Positions 30,001-38,535 of a DNA stretch of 45,312 bases are shown here, piece after piece; positions within the stretch are counted from its first letter, which is position 1, and each line of letters opens with the position of its first letter. Source of the DNA: Methylomicrobium sp. (GTDB lineage Bacteria > Pseudomonadota > Gammaproteobacteria > Methylococcales > Methylomonadaceae); NCBI GenBank assembly GCA_018333785.1, contig JAGXSU010000152.1, positions 1 to 45,312 of the forward strand. Reading direction: 5' to 3'. The position numbers and the translations under genes are program-made. Below the pieces are notes generated by a model that was given only the letters and a program-made list of their open reading frames with translations, made no database searches and was not told the origin of the DNA.

Positions 30001-31692
30001 TTAAAGCGTTAAACGGCGTTCGTGAAAAGCATCTGCGGTCGGCTGGTTCATAATGGTCAGCAAAGAAGCGTCCGGCAACCTTTCAGTAATCAAACGCAAC
30101 ATGTCGGCCTCGCCTTCGGGATCCAGCGAGTCAAAAGCTTCCTGCACTAAAATCCACTTGGGCTTGACAAGTAGCAAGCGGACCAATCCCAGCCGCTGCA
30201 TTTGTTCGCGCGACAGCGTTTTTTCCCATTGATCGACATGATCCAGCTGTTCGAGTAAATCATTAAGCCCTGCAGCATCGAACGCCTGTTCAAGATCGGC
30301 CTGATTAAAAGCCGACACAGGATAGGGATAACAAATTGCCGAACGCAACGTGCCTCTCGGCAAATAGGGTCTTGGCGGCATAAAGTACATGGGCTCATCA
30401 TCAGGCAAATAAATAGTACCTTTACCCCAGGGCCACAGACCTGCTATTGCCTTGAACAGTTTGGCTGCCGTTGCGCCATTGCCTGAGATAAGAACGTGCT
30501 CGCCTTGTTTTACCTGATCTTCGATACAAGCGATGATCATTTCTCCATTCAGTTTAGCAATACAAACCTGATTGAAACCAAGAACCGATTCTTCAGATTT
30601 AACAAGCCTTATGCGCTGTTGTGTTTCGTCTTTATTCTTTTTTTCCAAATCATCCAGCGCATTGACCAAACCTAAAACCCGCTCTACCGATGCCCGCCAT
30701 TCGGCCACTTTTGCCATGTTGTCGACCGGCCATGACAAGGCGCCGGCCATTTGTTGAAACGCCTGAGCGGATTGAACCAAACCCCCCAAAGAAATGAATC
30801 CGGCGATGTAGCGCGGGGCCGATATCAGAATGGGAAAAGCCATGGAAAAGACGGAATACCCGGAAGTAAACATCAGAAGATTGGACCAGACACGGGTTTG
30901 TCTTTGCCACGCGCGATAGATGTCATTAAACAAATGCAGAAATCGGTTTCGTTCGGTACTTTCTCCCCGAACAAGCGCAATGGCAATAGAGTTCTCGCGA
31001 GCCGTCACCAAACCAAAGCGAAAATCAGCCTCTTCGGTTTGTCTGGCATCGGTAGCTTGAGTCAGGGGACGACCGATAATCCAGCCCAACGTCGAAGCAA
31101 ACGCGGCATAGATAATCGCCAGCCAGACCAGATGCCCGTAAACCGGAAATTCCAGACCACCGATTTTAAGCGTAATTTGTCCGGACAATGTCCACAATAT
31201 CTGCGTAAAACTGACGATCAGCAGCAAGCAATAAAAAAGTGAATGGATTAAATCAATCGCATATTCGGTGGCTATCCGGATATCTTCAGCAATACGTCCG
31301 TCCGGATTGTCATGCCGTCCTTCCATGTGCTTGATTTGATAATGGCGACCGTTATTCATCCACTCACCAATCAAACGATGCGTCAGCCAACTGCGCCAAT
31401 CAATTTGTAACTGACGCTTCATTTTCAGGTGATTTGAAGTGACTATGACGTTAGCAATAAGTATCAGCGCGATAATCACAATTTGCTTGGTCAGCCCGGA
31501 CATGGAACGCTGGTCCAGGGTATTAAAGAGATTAGCGCTCCATTCGGTAAGCAATACTGCAATGGCAATCTGCATGATGGTAAAGATGATCAGCCCCAGG
31601 GTCAATTTGTGAATAGTGGCTTTGTTTTCGGAATGCCAGAACGGACCGGCCAGTTTGATGAATTCTACAAAAAATCTGCTTGAGTAATTCAA
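30001..31692 (-). CDS. YddA/SbmA-type ABC transporter with a degraded ATPase domain
   Basis: The membrane half (residues about 15-330) matches the ABC_membrane_2 family: NLFNTLDQR, DWRSWLTHRLIGEWM, NPDGRIAEDI, ISLGGLVQSAQAFQQM. The C-terminal half has the outline of a nucleotide-binding domain, but each motif is altered. Walker A is SGNGATAAKLFK (about 403-414), with Ala where Lys-Ser/Thr should stand. The signature is LSREQ (about 493). Walker B reads ILVQEAFDSLD, with Gln before the Glu. The H-loop is IMNQP, with no His. It therefore probably does not hydrolyse ATP and may be proton-driven like SbmA/BacA. The TTG at 31692, eight bases after GGAG, is my preferred start (563 residues). The open frame runs on to 31815. 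Confidence 0.8.
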   Translation of the reverse strand: MNYSSRFFVEFIKLAGPFWHSENKATIHKLTLGLIIFTIMQIAIAVLLTEWSANLFNTLDQRSMSGLTKQIVIIALILIANVIVTSNHLKMKRQLQIDWRSWLTHRLIGEWMNNGRHYQIKHMEGRHDNPDGRIAEDIRIATEYAIDLIHSLFYCLLLIVSFTQILWTLSGQITLKIGGLEFPVYGHLVWLAIIYAAFASTLGWIIGRPLTQATDARQTEEADFRFGLVTARENSIAIALVRGESTERNRFLHLFNDIYRAWQRQTRVWSNLLMFTSGYSVFSMAFPILISAPRYIAGFISLGGLVQSAQAFQQMAGALSWPVDNMAKVAEWRASVERVLGLVNALDDLEKKNKDETQQRIRLVKSEESVLGFNQVCIAKLNGEMIIACIEDQVKQGEHVLISGNGATAAKLFKAIAGLWPWGKGTIYLPDDEPMYFMPPRPYLPRGTLRSAICYPYPVSAFNQADLEQAFDAAGLNDLLEQLDHVDQWEKTLSREQMQRLGLVRLLLVKPKWILVQEAFDSLDPEGEADMLRLITERLPDASLLTIMNQPTADAFHERRLTL

Positions 31693-31942
31693 AGGATATC
31701 TCCCTATCGGGTTAATTAAGTTCGCCCGGTACTTTTCTAACCGGGTTGCTGAACCACACCACACGATTAAAAACCCGCAAATCAACCGGATTTTTATTGT
31801 CAGAGCGCCTCTCAAGCGAATGATACGAAGCGGTCAGGTAAGGTTCCATTTACTTTCTTTTTATTATTTTTTCTGAACGTTGCGAATTGTAATAGCTAAT
31901 GCGCATGTGTTGCCAATTATTCAAGTCAAGCAACACCAGAAG

Positions 31943-32677
31943 TCACAGATTCGGTGAAGTTAATTCCTTCAAAAAGTGCATCATATTTTGCTGTTCGGGT
32001 GTCGGACTAAGAAGCGCCTCCAGTGATGTCATAACCCGGACTAAATCAATTAACTCATCAGCATCTTGTAAACTGTCTGTATGAAAAATATCACCTAAAT
32101 GGGTAATTGCATTTAAAAATTGTTCCGCTGTATCGGATTGACTATAAATTATCTGGGTCCAAAGCGCTTGAGGAAGCGGTCGATTACCCCCAAAGAGCCA
32201 GAATCCACCGTCTAAACTCGGACCAAAAGCAAAGCGAGGAAAATCAATACCGCATAACCAGCGAGCACAATCACACAGTTGAAGGACAGTCATTTGAGGA
32301 ATGTCAGCACCCACCAAAAGTACATAAGGATGGCGCTGTAAAAGCTTTTCGTAGATCAGCCCCATACGCTCACCCAGGCCGCCTTCCCCTTGCCAGACCG
32401 TCGGCAACGCCTGCCAATGAGAATGATCCAAAGCGCCAACCTCCGCGACGGCGTAGTAACCTTGCAATGGAAACCGTTGACAGGCATCCGCTATGACCGA
32501 TGTCACAGATTGTGCGGCAGTTAAATGCAAAGCTTCAGCAACCTCTGTTCCGAGCGTAGCCGCCAAGCGGGTTTTAACAGGAGACAAGCCCGGTGTTTTA
32601 ACAAACAGCGCAATGGCACCTTGAGAGGGTTGAGGGCTTTCGTTTTCGATAACTGGCGGCATGCTTTGGTATTTCAT
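31943..32677 (-). CDS. DUF2064 family nucleotidyl/glycosyltransferase-like protein
   Basis: The 244 residues have a nucleotide-diphospho-sugar transferase fold: IALFVKTPGLSPVKTRLAATLG (about 22-43) holds the P-G-VKTRL signature. WQGEGGLGERM, VLLVGADIPQM (the DxP in place of DxD) and FGPSLDGGFWLFG follow. These are the hallmarks of TIGR04282-type proteins, often placed beside cell-surface sugar genes, whose reaction is not well defined. It lies 250 bases upstream of the YddA-like gene on the same strand, a gap in which I see no further gene. Confidence 0.85.
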   Translation of the reverse strand: MKYQSMPPVIENESPQPSQGAIALFVKTPGLSPVKTRLAATLGTEVAEALHLTAAQSVTSVIADACQRFPLQGYYAVAEVGALDHSHWQALPTVWQGEGGLGERMGLIYEKLLQRHPYVLLVGADIPQMTVLQLCDCARWLCGIDFPRFAFGPSLDGGFWLFGGNRPLPQALWTQIIYSQSDTAEQFLNAITHLGDIFHTDSLQDADELIDLVRVMTSLEALLSPTPEQQNMMHFLKELTSPNL

Positions 32678-32985
32678 CTCTCTTAATAATTATCCTTCAA
32701 TAGATTGAATAGCGGTTAGTATCACTCTACCCGGTAAAAAAGGGTCGATCTGAGCCAGGCAAAAATTCTTATTTTGTATTTTCAGCGTACAAATGACGCC
32801 TCTGTCTCTTTTCCACACCTATCGCAAACAGCGCTCTGTTTGATGGGTTTAGCTCGTTTACGCAGATCCTATCGATAATGCCTGCAGCCCAAGCATAATG
32901 GCCGTTCGTTTTTGAAATTATTGGGAAACTTCAATTGAGTCGTTGTATGTTATCCTTCGCTCATTTGAAATTCGTAGATAATACA

Positions 32986-33780
32986 ATGTCCTCCCATCAA
33001 GTTATTCAGCGTTGTTTAACCGTTTGTCTCGCACAATCATTCGTGTTTAACGAACTAAAAGAAAAGTTGCTCGACACCACCCGCGCTCAGGTCTTCAGAG
33101 ATACTGTCGCAATCGATCATAAAAACGGCGTGTCTATCGTCTTCGCCTACGGCGTTGTAGTGCACTGGAATGTGAATCTGGATGACCGCCGTGAGCTGCA
33201 CAGCATTCTATTAAATTATGCGGTAAAGCCGGAGACGGAAGCTCAGGAAGATAATTTCAGCTACGAGGTCAACTGCGAACAAGACCGCATTCAGCACGAT
33301 CATATCGAGTTGCAAAACGCCGATCTCAAAGTCTATGTTGCCTTGTCACACGCTATGGCGCAGTCGATCAAGCTGGCCGCATTTGAAGGTAATGCCATTG
33401 ACACTATCCATGCCACCAGTCATCTACCCGAATCGTTGGCGCGGGAAGGTAAAATCAGATTGGGCAGAAATGCAATGGCAAAAATTCGCGGCCAGTTGTT
33501 CTTGACCAAAAGCGATATTATTCTGAATTACGACTTGCTGGATACGCCCGAATTTTTTTGGGAACACCCGGAATACCAATCGATTTACCTGATGGCAGCG
33601 AATTATCTTGAAATCAAGCAGCGAACCGAAGTGCTGTCGAAAAAACTGGAAACCATCCATGAGCTTCTGGAAATGCTGGCTGACGAACAAAAACATCTGC
33701 ATTCGTCAACGCTGGAATGGATCATCATTTGGCTGATTGCCGTGGAAATCATCATGTCTTTGGTGGACAAGATTTTTTAA
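32986..33780 (+). CDS. RMD1/DUF155 family protein with C-terminal membrane anchor
   Basis: The 264 residues show the DUF155 pattern: IVFAYGVVVHWNVNLDDR, LKVYVALSHAMAQSIKLAAFE, a long helical middle (QRTEVLSKKLETIHELLEMLADEQ) and a terminal membrane helix (WIIIWLIAVEIIMSLVDKIF). Yeast RMD1 homologues act in meiotic nuclear division and mitochondria; no bacterial role is established. Possible starts are TTG 32935, ATG 32947 and ATG 32986. I chose the last because the family N-terminus begins near there, but no start has a strong ribosome binding site. The 308 bases before it hold no other gene that I can see. Confidence 0.8.
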   Translation: MSSHQVIQRCLTVCLAQSFVFNELKEKLLDTTRAQVFRDTVAIDHKNGVSIVFAYGVVVHWNVNLDDRRELHSILLNYAVKPETEAQEDNFSYEVNCEQDRIQHDHIELQNADLKVYVALSHAMAQSIKLAAFEGNAIDTIHATSHLPESLAREGKIRLGRNAMAKIRGQLFLTKSDIILNYDLLDTPEFFWEHPEYQSIYLMAANYLEIKQRTEVLSKKLETIHELLEMLADEQKHLHSSTLEWIIIWLIAVEIIMSLVDKIF

Positions 33781-33834
33781 CGTCAAACCAAAAAAAGTTA
33801 ACCCGACAATCGGCCAAGAATCAGAAAGGCATAT

Positions 33835-33850
33835 ACTGCATCCTTGCAGT
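33835..33850. terminator. Hairpin between converging RMD1-like and btuM genes
   Basis: ACTGCA (33835-33840) and TGCAGT (33845-33850) enclose TCCT. The hairpin is small and lies midway between the two stops, so it is a modest terminator candidate for both. Confidence 0.35.
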
Positions 33851-33873
33851 GTAAATCCATTATCGTCAAAACT

Positions 33874-34464
33874 TTAAAGCGATTTTGAAGCCCAACGATG
33901 CGCGATGATTCCTTTAAACAGGATAACCGGCAACACGATTGCGGCGACATAGGTCATCGTTCCGGTCAGATAGTGCGGATAGTACCGCGTAAACTGCCCC
34001 AGGAAAGCATCCCAAGAGCGATTACTGACATTGTCAGACAACAGGTAAAAGCTGCCATTGGCCAGCAAAAACGCCAGTGATACCGCCAAAAACAGCATCC
34101 CGAATAAGCCAGCCAGATCAGTCAATCGGGTCAAATCTTTTTCGCGGTAGTAAGCACCCATTGCCCAAAGCGCCCCGTAAGCAGGTATCAGAAAAACATA
34201 CGCCGGAGAAATACAAAAGTCACTGACATTCATCTGGGCTATCGCAACATAATCGATAAGTCCTGCCAGAACCAACAAAGTCAAAAACAAGCCGCGACCG
34301 CCAAACCACAAACCCGCCAGAAAAAAGACCGCCAAGGATGCATCAGGTAAGGCAAAAGCCGAACCGAAATGATCCATGCGGGTCATCGCCATCAAGCCAA
34401 TCAAGGCTATGGGACCGGGTTTGGTCAATGGCTGATTGAGTGCCGATGATGTGGGTATTGCCAT
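33874..34464 (-). CDS. btuM: Probable solitary cobalamin transporter BtuM (ECF S-component type)
   Basis: The 196 residues form about six membrane segments (near 16-30, 43-62, 64-78, 85-103, 118-140 and 160-185). There is a single cysteine, Cys84, in VSDFCISPAYVFLIPAYG. In the studied Thiobacillus BtuM a cysteine at about this position binds cobalt and removes cyanide from vitamin B12. The placement supports the call: it lies 49 bases after btuB, and the unit is led by a cobalamin riboswitch. GGAG stands eight bases before the ATG. The match is from pattern and context; other S-component-like membrane proteins remain possible. Confidence 0.7.
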   Translation of the reverse strand: MAIPTSSALNQPLTKPGPIALIGLMAMTRMDHFGSAFALPDASLAVFFLAGLWFGGRGLFLTLLVLAGLIDYVAIAQMNVSDFCISPAYVFLIPAYGALWAMGAYYREKDLTRLTDLAGLFGMLFLAVSLAFLLANGSFYLLSDNVSNRSWDAFLGQFTRYYPHYLTGTMTYVAAIVLPVILFKGIIAHRWASKSL

Positions 34465-34513
34465 AGTTAAAGCTCCAAAGTGAGAAAGTGATAGCCATCC
34501 CTGGCCAAAAAAA

Positions 34514-36358
34514 TTAATGCGTAAAGTGTATTGATAAGAAAAAGTTTCTATCCGCTGTGTAAAAAGTATCGGCGGTTTGATATTGTTTATCCAGTAAATT
34601 ATTCAATTGTCCGCTTAACTTCCAGTTTTTATTGAACTGATAGGCACTGCGCAAATCAACGGTGACAAAGCCGCCAACTTTATTGGTGTTACCCTGCCGG
34701 TCATAGCGATAGCCTTGAGCGAGTAAAGTTGCCCCCGTTTCCAGCGCACCAAAGGACCTGGATAAATCAAATGACAAGGTTTTATTAGACCGCCTGGGTA
34801 AACGCGTATTGGTCAAGCGATTACGAGGGTCCAGCAGGCTCATTCCCAATTGTGCGTTCACGCCCAGTATCTGGGTTCCAATTTCGGCTTCGATGCCGTC
34901 AATTTGGGCTTTATCGGTATTTTCAGCGCCAAAGTTACCGGTATTGGGATTAAAGGAAAAACCAATCAGGTTGTCAATATCGGTATGGTAAGCCCGCAAT
35001 TCCCAGCGCAACCAATCATAATCTCCGGCCAATCCCACTTCGACTGACGTTGACTCCTCGGCCGATAATCCGGAATTACCGAAATCAGGAAAGTAGAGTT
35101 CGTTAAATGTCGGCGCCTTAAACGCGTTGCCGAAACTGGCAAATGCACTTAAGCCGTAATCCCAGTTAAACCGCCAGCCGATATTACCGCTGACAAAATC
35201 ACCAAACGCTTCATTATCATCGAATCGAACCGAGGCAGTCAGAAAATGACTGTCCAGAAAACGGCCTTGCCATTCGGTAAACACACCCACATCGTACCGG
35301 CTTAGCTCAGTATACAAGGTAGTGCTCTCCACTTCGTCATAGCGATAATCAGAACCCAAAATCAACTGATGATCATCGGATAACTTGAACGTATTCAGCC
35401 AGGTAGCATTCCAGCGGGTTGAATTGAATTTGGTAGAAAAGTTGCCATCCAAATCCAGGTTATCATTATCATCTCGGGTTTGTCCCAAACGCAGCGAAGA
35501 CTCCCAATAGTCAGTTAAAAAAAGCCGTCCTGACAAGCCAACGACATGATTAAAGAATTCGCTTCTATCTTCATCAAAACCGTCAAATCGATTTTTACCT
35601 TCCGACCGCATGAAAAAAGCTTCAATTTCCGCCTTATTGTCAAAGCGGTGACCGAGCCTGGCATTAAGACCGGTATTATAATAACCATCATTATCTGGCT
35701 GATTGACACCAAAAAAACCGGGCGTCGGTTCTCTTGCATCAAAGCCCTTGGTGTTGATATGAGATGCCCCCAGCGTATACCAGGTGCCATTAGTTTCGCC
35801 GCTGACAGTACCGGAAACCTTGGCTGTATCATAAGACCCGCCACCGGCATCCAATGTAAAAGTGGGTTCTTGTTTCTGAGCGCCTTTGCGGGTAAAAATC
35901 TGAATTACTCCACCTAGCGCTTCAGAGCCGTAAAGACTGGCTTGTGGACCCCGGATGATTTCAACTCTTTCGACCTGATCGATGGGGATCACTTCAAACG
36001 GAGAGGTGCCAAGAGTAACCGAGCCGAAACGAATGCCATCAATCAAGACCAAAACCTGGTCTGATTCTGTGCCGCGCATAAAGATACTGGTGGGCTTACC
36101 TAAACCACCTGACTGCACGACATCGACACCGGTGGCTCGTTTTAACAAATCAGGCAAGGTATTGACTTGATATTTTTCAATATCTTCGCGGGTAAATACG
36201 GTAATGGCGGCCGCTAACTGCTTTTTTTCCCGTTCCGAACGGGTTGCAGTAACAACCATGTTAGGCAGATGGTATGAATCTTCAGATTCCGTATTTTGGG
36301 CCAGAACCGGTTGATGCGCACCGGTTAAAATTAATGAACTAAAAATGAGTTTTCGCAT
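34514..36358 (-). CDS. btuB: TonB-dependent vitamin B12 receptor BtuB
   Basis: This outer-membrane beta-barrel takes up cobalamin using TonB energy. The 614 residues have a signal peptide (1-20, ending VLA-Q) and a TonB-box-like MVVTATRSE near 34-42. The plug domain includes LPDLLKRATGVDVVQSGGLGKPTSIFMRGTESDQVLVLIDG and VEIIRGPQASLYGSEALGGVI. A 22-strand-type barrel follows, ending in an aromatic-rich strand (FFLSIHFTH). The ribosome binding site GAGGA lies 5 bases before the ATG. The cobalamin riboswitch upstream is the main evidence that the ligand is B12 and not another metal chelate. Confidence 0.92.
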   Translation of the reverse strand: MRKLIFSSLILTGAHQPVLAQNTESEDSYHLPNMVVTATRSEREKKQLAAAITVFTREDIEKYQVNTLPDLLKRATGVDVVQSGGLGKPTSIFMRGTESDQVLVLIDGIRFGSVTLGTSPFEVIPIDQVERVEIIRGPQASLYGSEALGGVIQIFTRKGAQKQEPTFTLDAGGGSYDTAKVSGTVSGETNGTWYTLGASHINTKGFDAREPTPGFFGVNQPDNDGYYNTGLNARLGHRFDNKAEIEAFFMRSEGKNRFDGFDEDRSEFFNHVVGLSGRLFLTDYWESSLRLGQTRDDNDNLDLDGNFSTKFNSTRWNATWLNTFKLSDDHQLILGSDYRYDEVESTTLYTELSRYDVGVFTEWQGRFLDSHFLTASVRFDDNEAFGDFVSGNIGWRFNWDYGLSAFASFGNAFKAPTFNELYFPDFGNSGLSAEESTSVEVGLAGDYDWLRWELRAYHTDIDNLIGFSFNPNTGNFGAENTDKAQIDGIEAEIGTQILGVNAQLGMSLLDPRNRLTNTRLPRRSNKTLSFDLSRSFGALETGATLLAQGYRYDRQGNTNKVGGFVTVDLRSAYQFNKNWKLSGQLNNLLDKQYQTADTFYTADRNFFLSIHFTH

Positions 36359-36469
36359 TATATCCTCTGCGCCGCCCGCGCATGAAGCTTAGGAAATGAC
36401 AGCGAAAAGGCAAGGCAAAGAGAAACGCAGGGGAATCTTTTCGCAAACAGCCCGCCGCTGTCTCGAATC

Positions 36470-36656
36470 AACTCTCGGGCCGGTCTCCGGGCTTATAAGT
36501 GGCGTATGCCTGAATCACCGCCTTCCCATGCAAAAGACACAGTGGCTTGATGATGATTCTTTACTTATCTACCGTTGCGGGGGCAGCGTCGGCTTTGGCA
36601 ATCAATACCTGACCGACTTCCCGTTTAACCCGATGATATAAATCAAAGGGCACCAG
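36470..36656 (-). ncRNA. Cobalamin (adenosylcobalamin-type) riboswitch upstream of btuB
   Basis: On the minus strand the conserved elements occur in the right order: GGTGCC at the 5' end, GGGAAG, GCTGCCCCCGCAACGG, AAGCCACTG, GGGAAGGCGGTG, then GCCCGGAGACCGGCC. Its 5' end is about 8 bases after the predicted transcription start. About 110 bases separate it from the btuB ATG, including the GACAGCGGCGGGCTG stretch. High cobalamin should reduce btuB-btuM expression, as with known members. Confidence 0.92.
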
Positions 36657-36670
36657 AAAGAAGGCCGCCG

Positions 36671-36698
36671 ATTATAAGGATTTACAAACGTAAAGCAA
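36671..36698 (-). promoter_or_regulatory. Sigma-70 promoter for the riboswitch-btuB-btuM transcript
   Basis: On the minus strand, -35 TTGCTT (36698-36693), a 16-base spacer and a perfect -10 TATAAT (36676-36671). Transcription would start near 36664, just before the riboswitch. Confidence 0.65.
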
Positions 36699-36881
36699 GT
36701 AAAGGAATTGCCGCACACTTAAAGACAGTGGACAATAAGCGCGTTTTAACGTGATATTGAGTGGATTGTTTTTTAGGCTCAGTTTTCTATACAGAAAAAT
36801 CTGGATCTCGTTGTTTTTATTTTAAGCTATCTTGTAATCCGTCAATACCGAGTAAGAGCAGATTAACCGGCGCGCTTTTTT

Positions 36882-37066
36882 AGGCTATGTTCGCGTTAGT
36901 AGATGAAAGTAAATCAACACCGTCATTCCGGCATGGATTGCCGGAGCCGTTAGACCGCGAAAGCGAATCCAGGTCACAAGGATGTGAAAGTCCAACGCCA
37001 TCCATGGCTTCTGGACCCCGGCAATCCCTGCCGGGGCGACGCCCGCTATTAACGCGAACATAGCCT
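36882..37066. mobile_element. MITE-like element with 21-base terminal inverted repeats upstream of mepA
   Basis: The ends AGGCTATGTTCGCGTTAGTAG (36882-36902) and the complement at 37046-37066 match at 20 of 21 positions. Runs of T (36876-36881 and 37067-37071) flank both ends in direct orientation and could be a target duplication. The 185-base unit has no coding capacity. Inside are the hairpin CCGGCA/TGCCGG (about 36929-36944), shared with 22341-22358, and CCCCGGCA/TGCCGGGG near 37016-37035. It ends about 40 bases before the mepA start, so it may carry or displace that promoter. Confidence 0.7.
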
Positions 37067-37106
37067 TTTTTAAGTCATTTATTTTGAATTGGAGTTTGTA
37101 CTCATC

Positions 37107-37955
37107 ATGAAGGTGTTATTGAGTCTATTAGGCGGGGCGATCTTGAGCGCCTCTTCTGTTTCGCTGGCGGCGAACCGCTGGGCAACTGTCACCTCCCCTA
37201 CCCCGATTATCAATGGTATTGAGAGTATTGGCGAATACACCGCCGGATGTCTACGGGGAGCCTTGACTTTACCCGAAAATGGCGAGGGCTATCAGGTCAT
37301 GCGGTTATCGCGTCAACGCTATTTTGGCCACCCCGATTTGATTCAGTTCATAGAAAAACTGGGCCGCAGCGCAGTGGATAAAGACTGGGGAACGCTATTG
37401 ATCGGCGATTTGGGCCAGGCGCGCGGCGGACCCACGCCTAGCGGACATCGCAGCCATCAATCCGGACTGGATGTCGACATCTGGTATTTGTTATCCAGAG
37501 AAGCAACCAAACGAAAATTAAGCCATGGCGAACGCGAAAAATGGGGAGCACCCTCTGTTTTACTGCCTCATTCTGACACCATCAATCCGTCTCAATGGTC
37601 ACCTGCCATGGAACAAGTCCTGGAAACTGCAGCGCTGATGCCGGAAGTCGACCGTATCTTTGTCAACGCGGCCATCAAGCGGCAGTTGTGTAATAACAGG
37701 GGTCCTGAAGCCCGTCCCTGGTTAAAAAAAATCCGACCCTGGTGGGCGCATGACGATCACTTTCATGTCCGCTTGAAATGCCCGACTGACAGCCCTAATT
37801 GCAAAACACAAGATCCTGTGCCCAACAGCAACGGCTGCGATGCATCGCTGGATTGGTGGTTTTCTGCTGAAGCAAAAACGCCATCGGCGGTTCCAAAAAA
37901 AGCGCCGGCACCTTTGCTTCTACCTGAACAATGTGACGGCGTTTTAACGGAATAA
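37107..37955 (+). CDS. mepA: Penicillin-insensitive murein endopeptidase MepA
   Basis: MepA is a periplasmic LAS-type zinc peptidase that cuts D-Ala-meso-DAP cross-links in peptidoglycan. From the ATG at 37107 it is 282 residues, with a signal peptide (1-21, LLSLLGGAILSASSVSLA). The metal-site motifs are SGHRSHQSGLDVDIWYL and WWAHDDHFHVRLKCP. RILVNAAIKRQLC-like FVNAAIKRQLC is also conserved. The TTG at 37089 opens the longer frame but adds residues before the signal peptide, so it is discounted. GGAG lies 12 bases before the ATG, a rather long spacing. Confidence 0.93.
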   Translation: MKVLLSLLGGAILSASSVSLAANRWATVTSPTPIINGIESIGEYTAGCLRGALTLPENGEGYQVMRLSRQRYFGHPDLIQFIEKLGRSAVDKDWGTLLIGDLGQARGGPTPSGHRSHQSGLDVDIWYLLSREATKRKLSHGEREKWGAPSVLLPHSDTINPSQWSPAMEQVLETAALMPEVDRIFVNAAIKRQLCNNRGPEARPWLKKIRPWWAHDDHFHVRLKCPTDSPNCKTQDPVPNSNGCDASLDWWFSAEAKTPSAVPKKAPAPLLLPEQCDGVLTE

Positions 37956-38016
37956 ATGCTAATAATGGTTGTAACTATTCGACGGAGCAACAAAACAAAG
38001 GTGAAGCGCCATGTAG

Positions 38017-38043
38017 GTTGCGGTTGGCGACAGCCAACCCAAC
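38017..38043. repeat. REP-like hairpin downstream of mepA
   Basis: GTTG (38017-38020) and GGTTGGC (38022-38028) pair with GCCAACC (38033-38039) and CAAC (38040-38043) around the loop GACA. This kind of TAGGTTG-type hairpin is typical of dispersed intergenic repeats. It sits in the 190-base gap before the next gene. Confidence 0.5.
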
Positions 38044-38145
38044 ATTCAAGGCAAGGGCATTAATTGTTGGATTGAGGAAAACAGGCAATAAAACCTACGC
38101 TAAATTATTAAAAATGGTTTAACTCAAAACGCGGACATTAACAAA

Positions 38146-38499
38146 ATGAAACTACTGACAGCCGTTTTTATCTTGGGCTTGATAATCCAGTATTTTATGG
38201 ATTCGGCATTAAGACTGGAAAACATCAATCTGGAAATGTTTATTCATAACCTGATTCGCTTTTTTACAGGCTTTATCATTTTAGGGATTTGGGTAAGCTA
38301 CAAACACCGGTTGAAACTTAAAATCGCATTGTATTTGGTGGTAGCTTTATTGCTTGCCGACCATATCGCCGACTATGTTCGCAGTGTGGATAACCTGAAA
38401 CTTGAAATGCTGATTCATGAAAGTTATCTGATCCTCTGGGGCGCTTTAATGGGTTACTTATCAATGCGTTGCTACTACAGAAAAAAACAGGAAAAGTAA
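38146..38499 (+). CDS. Small membrane protein, four predicted spans, unrecognised
   Basis: The 117 residues contain hydrophobic segments near 3-18, 36-52, 60-78 and 90-107, with short charged loops (SYKHRLKLK). It is a compact membrane protein ending in a basic tail (RCYYRKKQEK). Two similar stretches, LENINLEMFIHNLI (25-38) and VDNLKLEMLIHESYL (81-95), suggest an internal duplication of a two-helix unit. I recognise no family. It has no strong ribosome binding site. It lies between mepA and the YidE-like gene and shares a terminator hairpin with the latter. Confidence 0.6.
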   Translation: MKLLTAVFILGLIIQYFMDSALRLENINLEMFIHNLIRFFTGFIILGIWVSYKHRLKLKIALYLVVALLLADHIADYVRSVDNLKLEMLIHESYLILWGALMGYLSMRCYYRKKQEK

Positions 38500-38502
38500 G
38501 GC

Positions 38503-38527
38503 AGACTGCCCGTGTTGCGGGCAGTCT
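38503..38527. terminator. Bidirectional hairpin terminator
   Basis: AGACTGCCCG (38503-38512) and CGGGCAGTCT (38518-38527) form a perfect 10-bp stem with loop TGTTG, placed exactly between two converging genes. There is no long U-tract on either side. Confidence 0.65.
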
Positions 38528-38535
38528 CTCAAATA

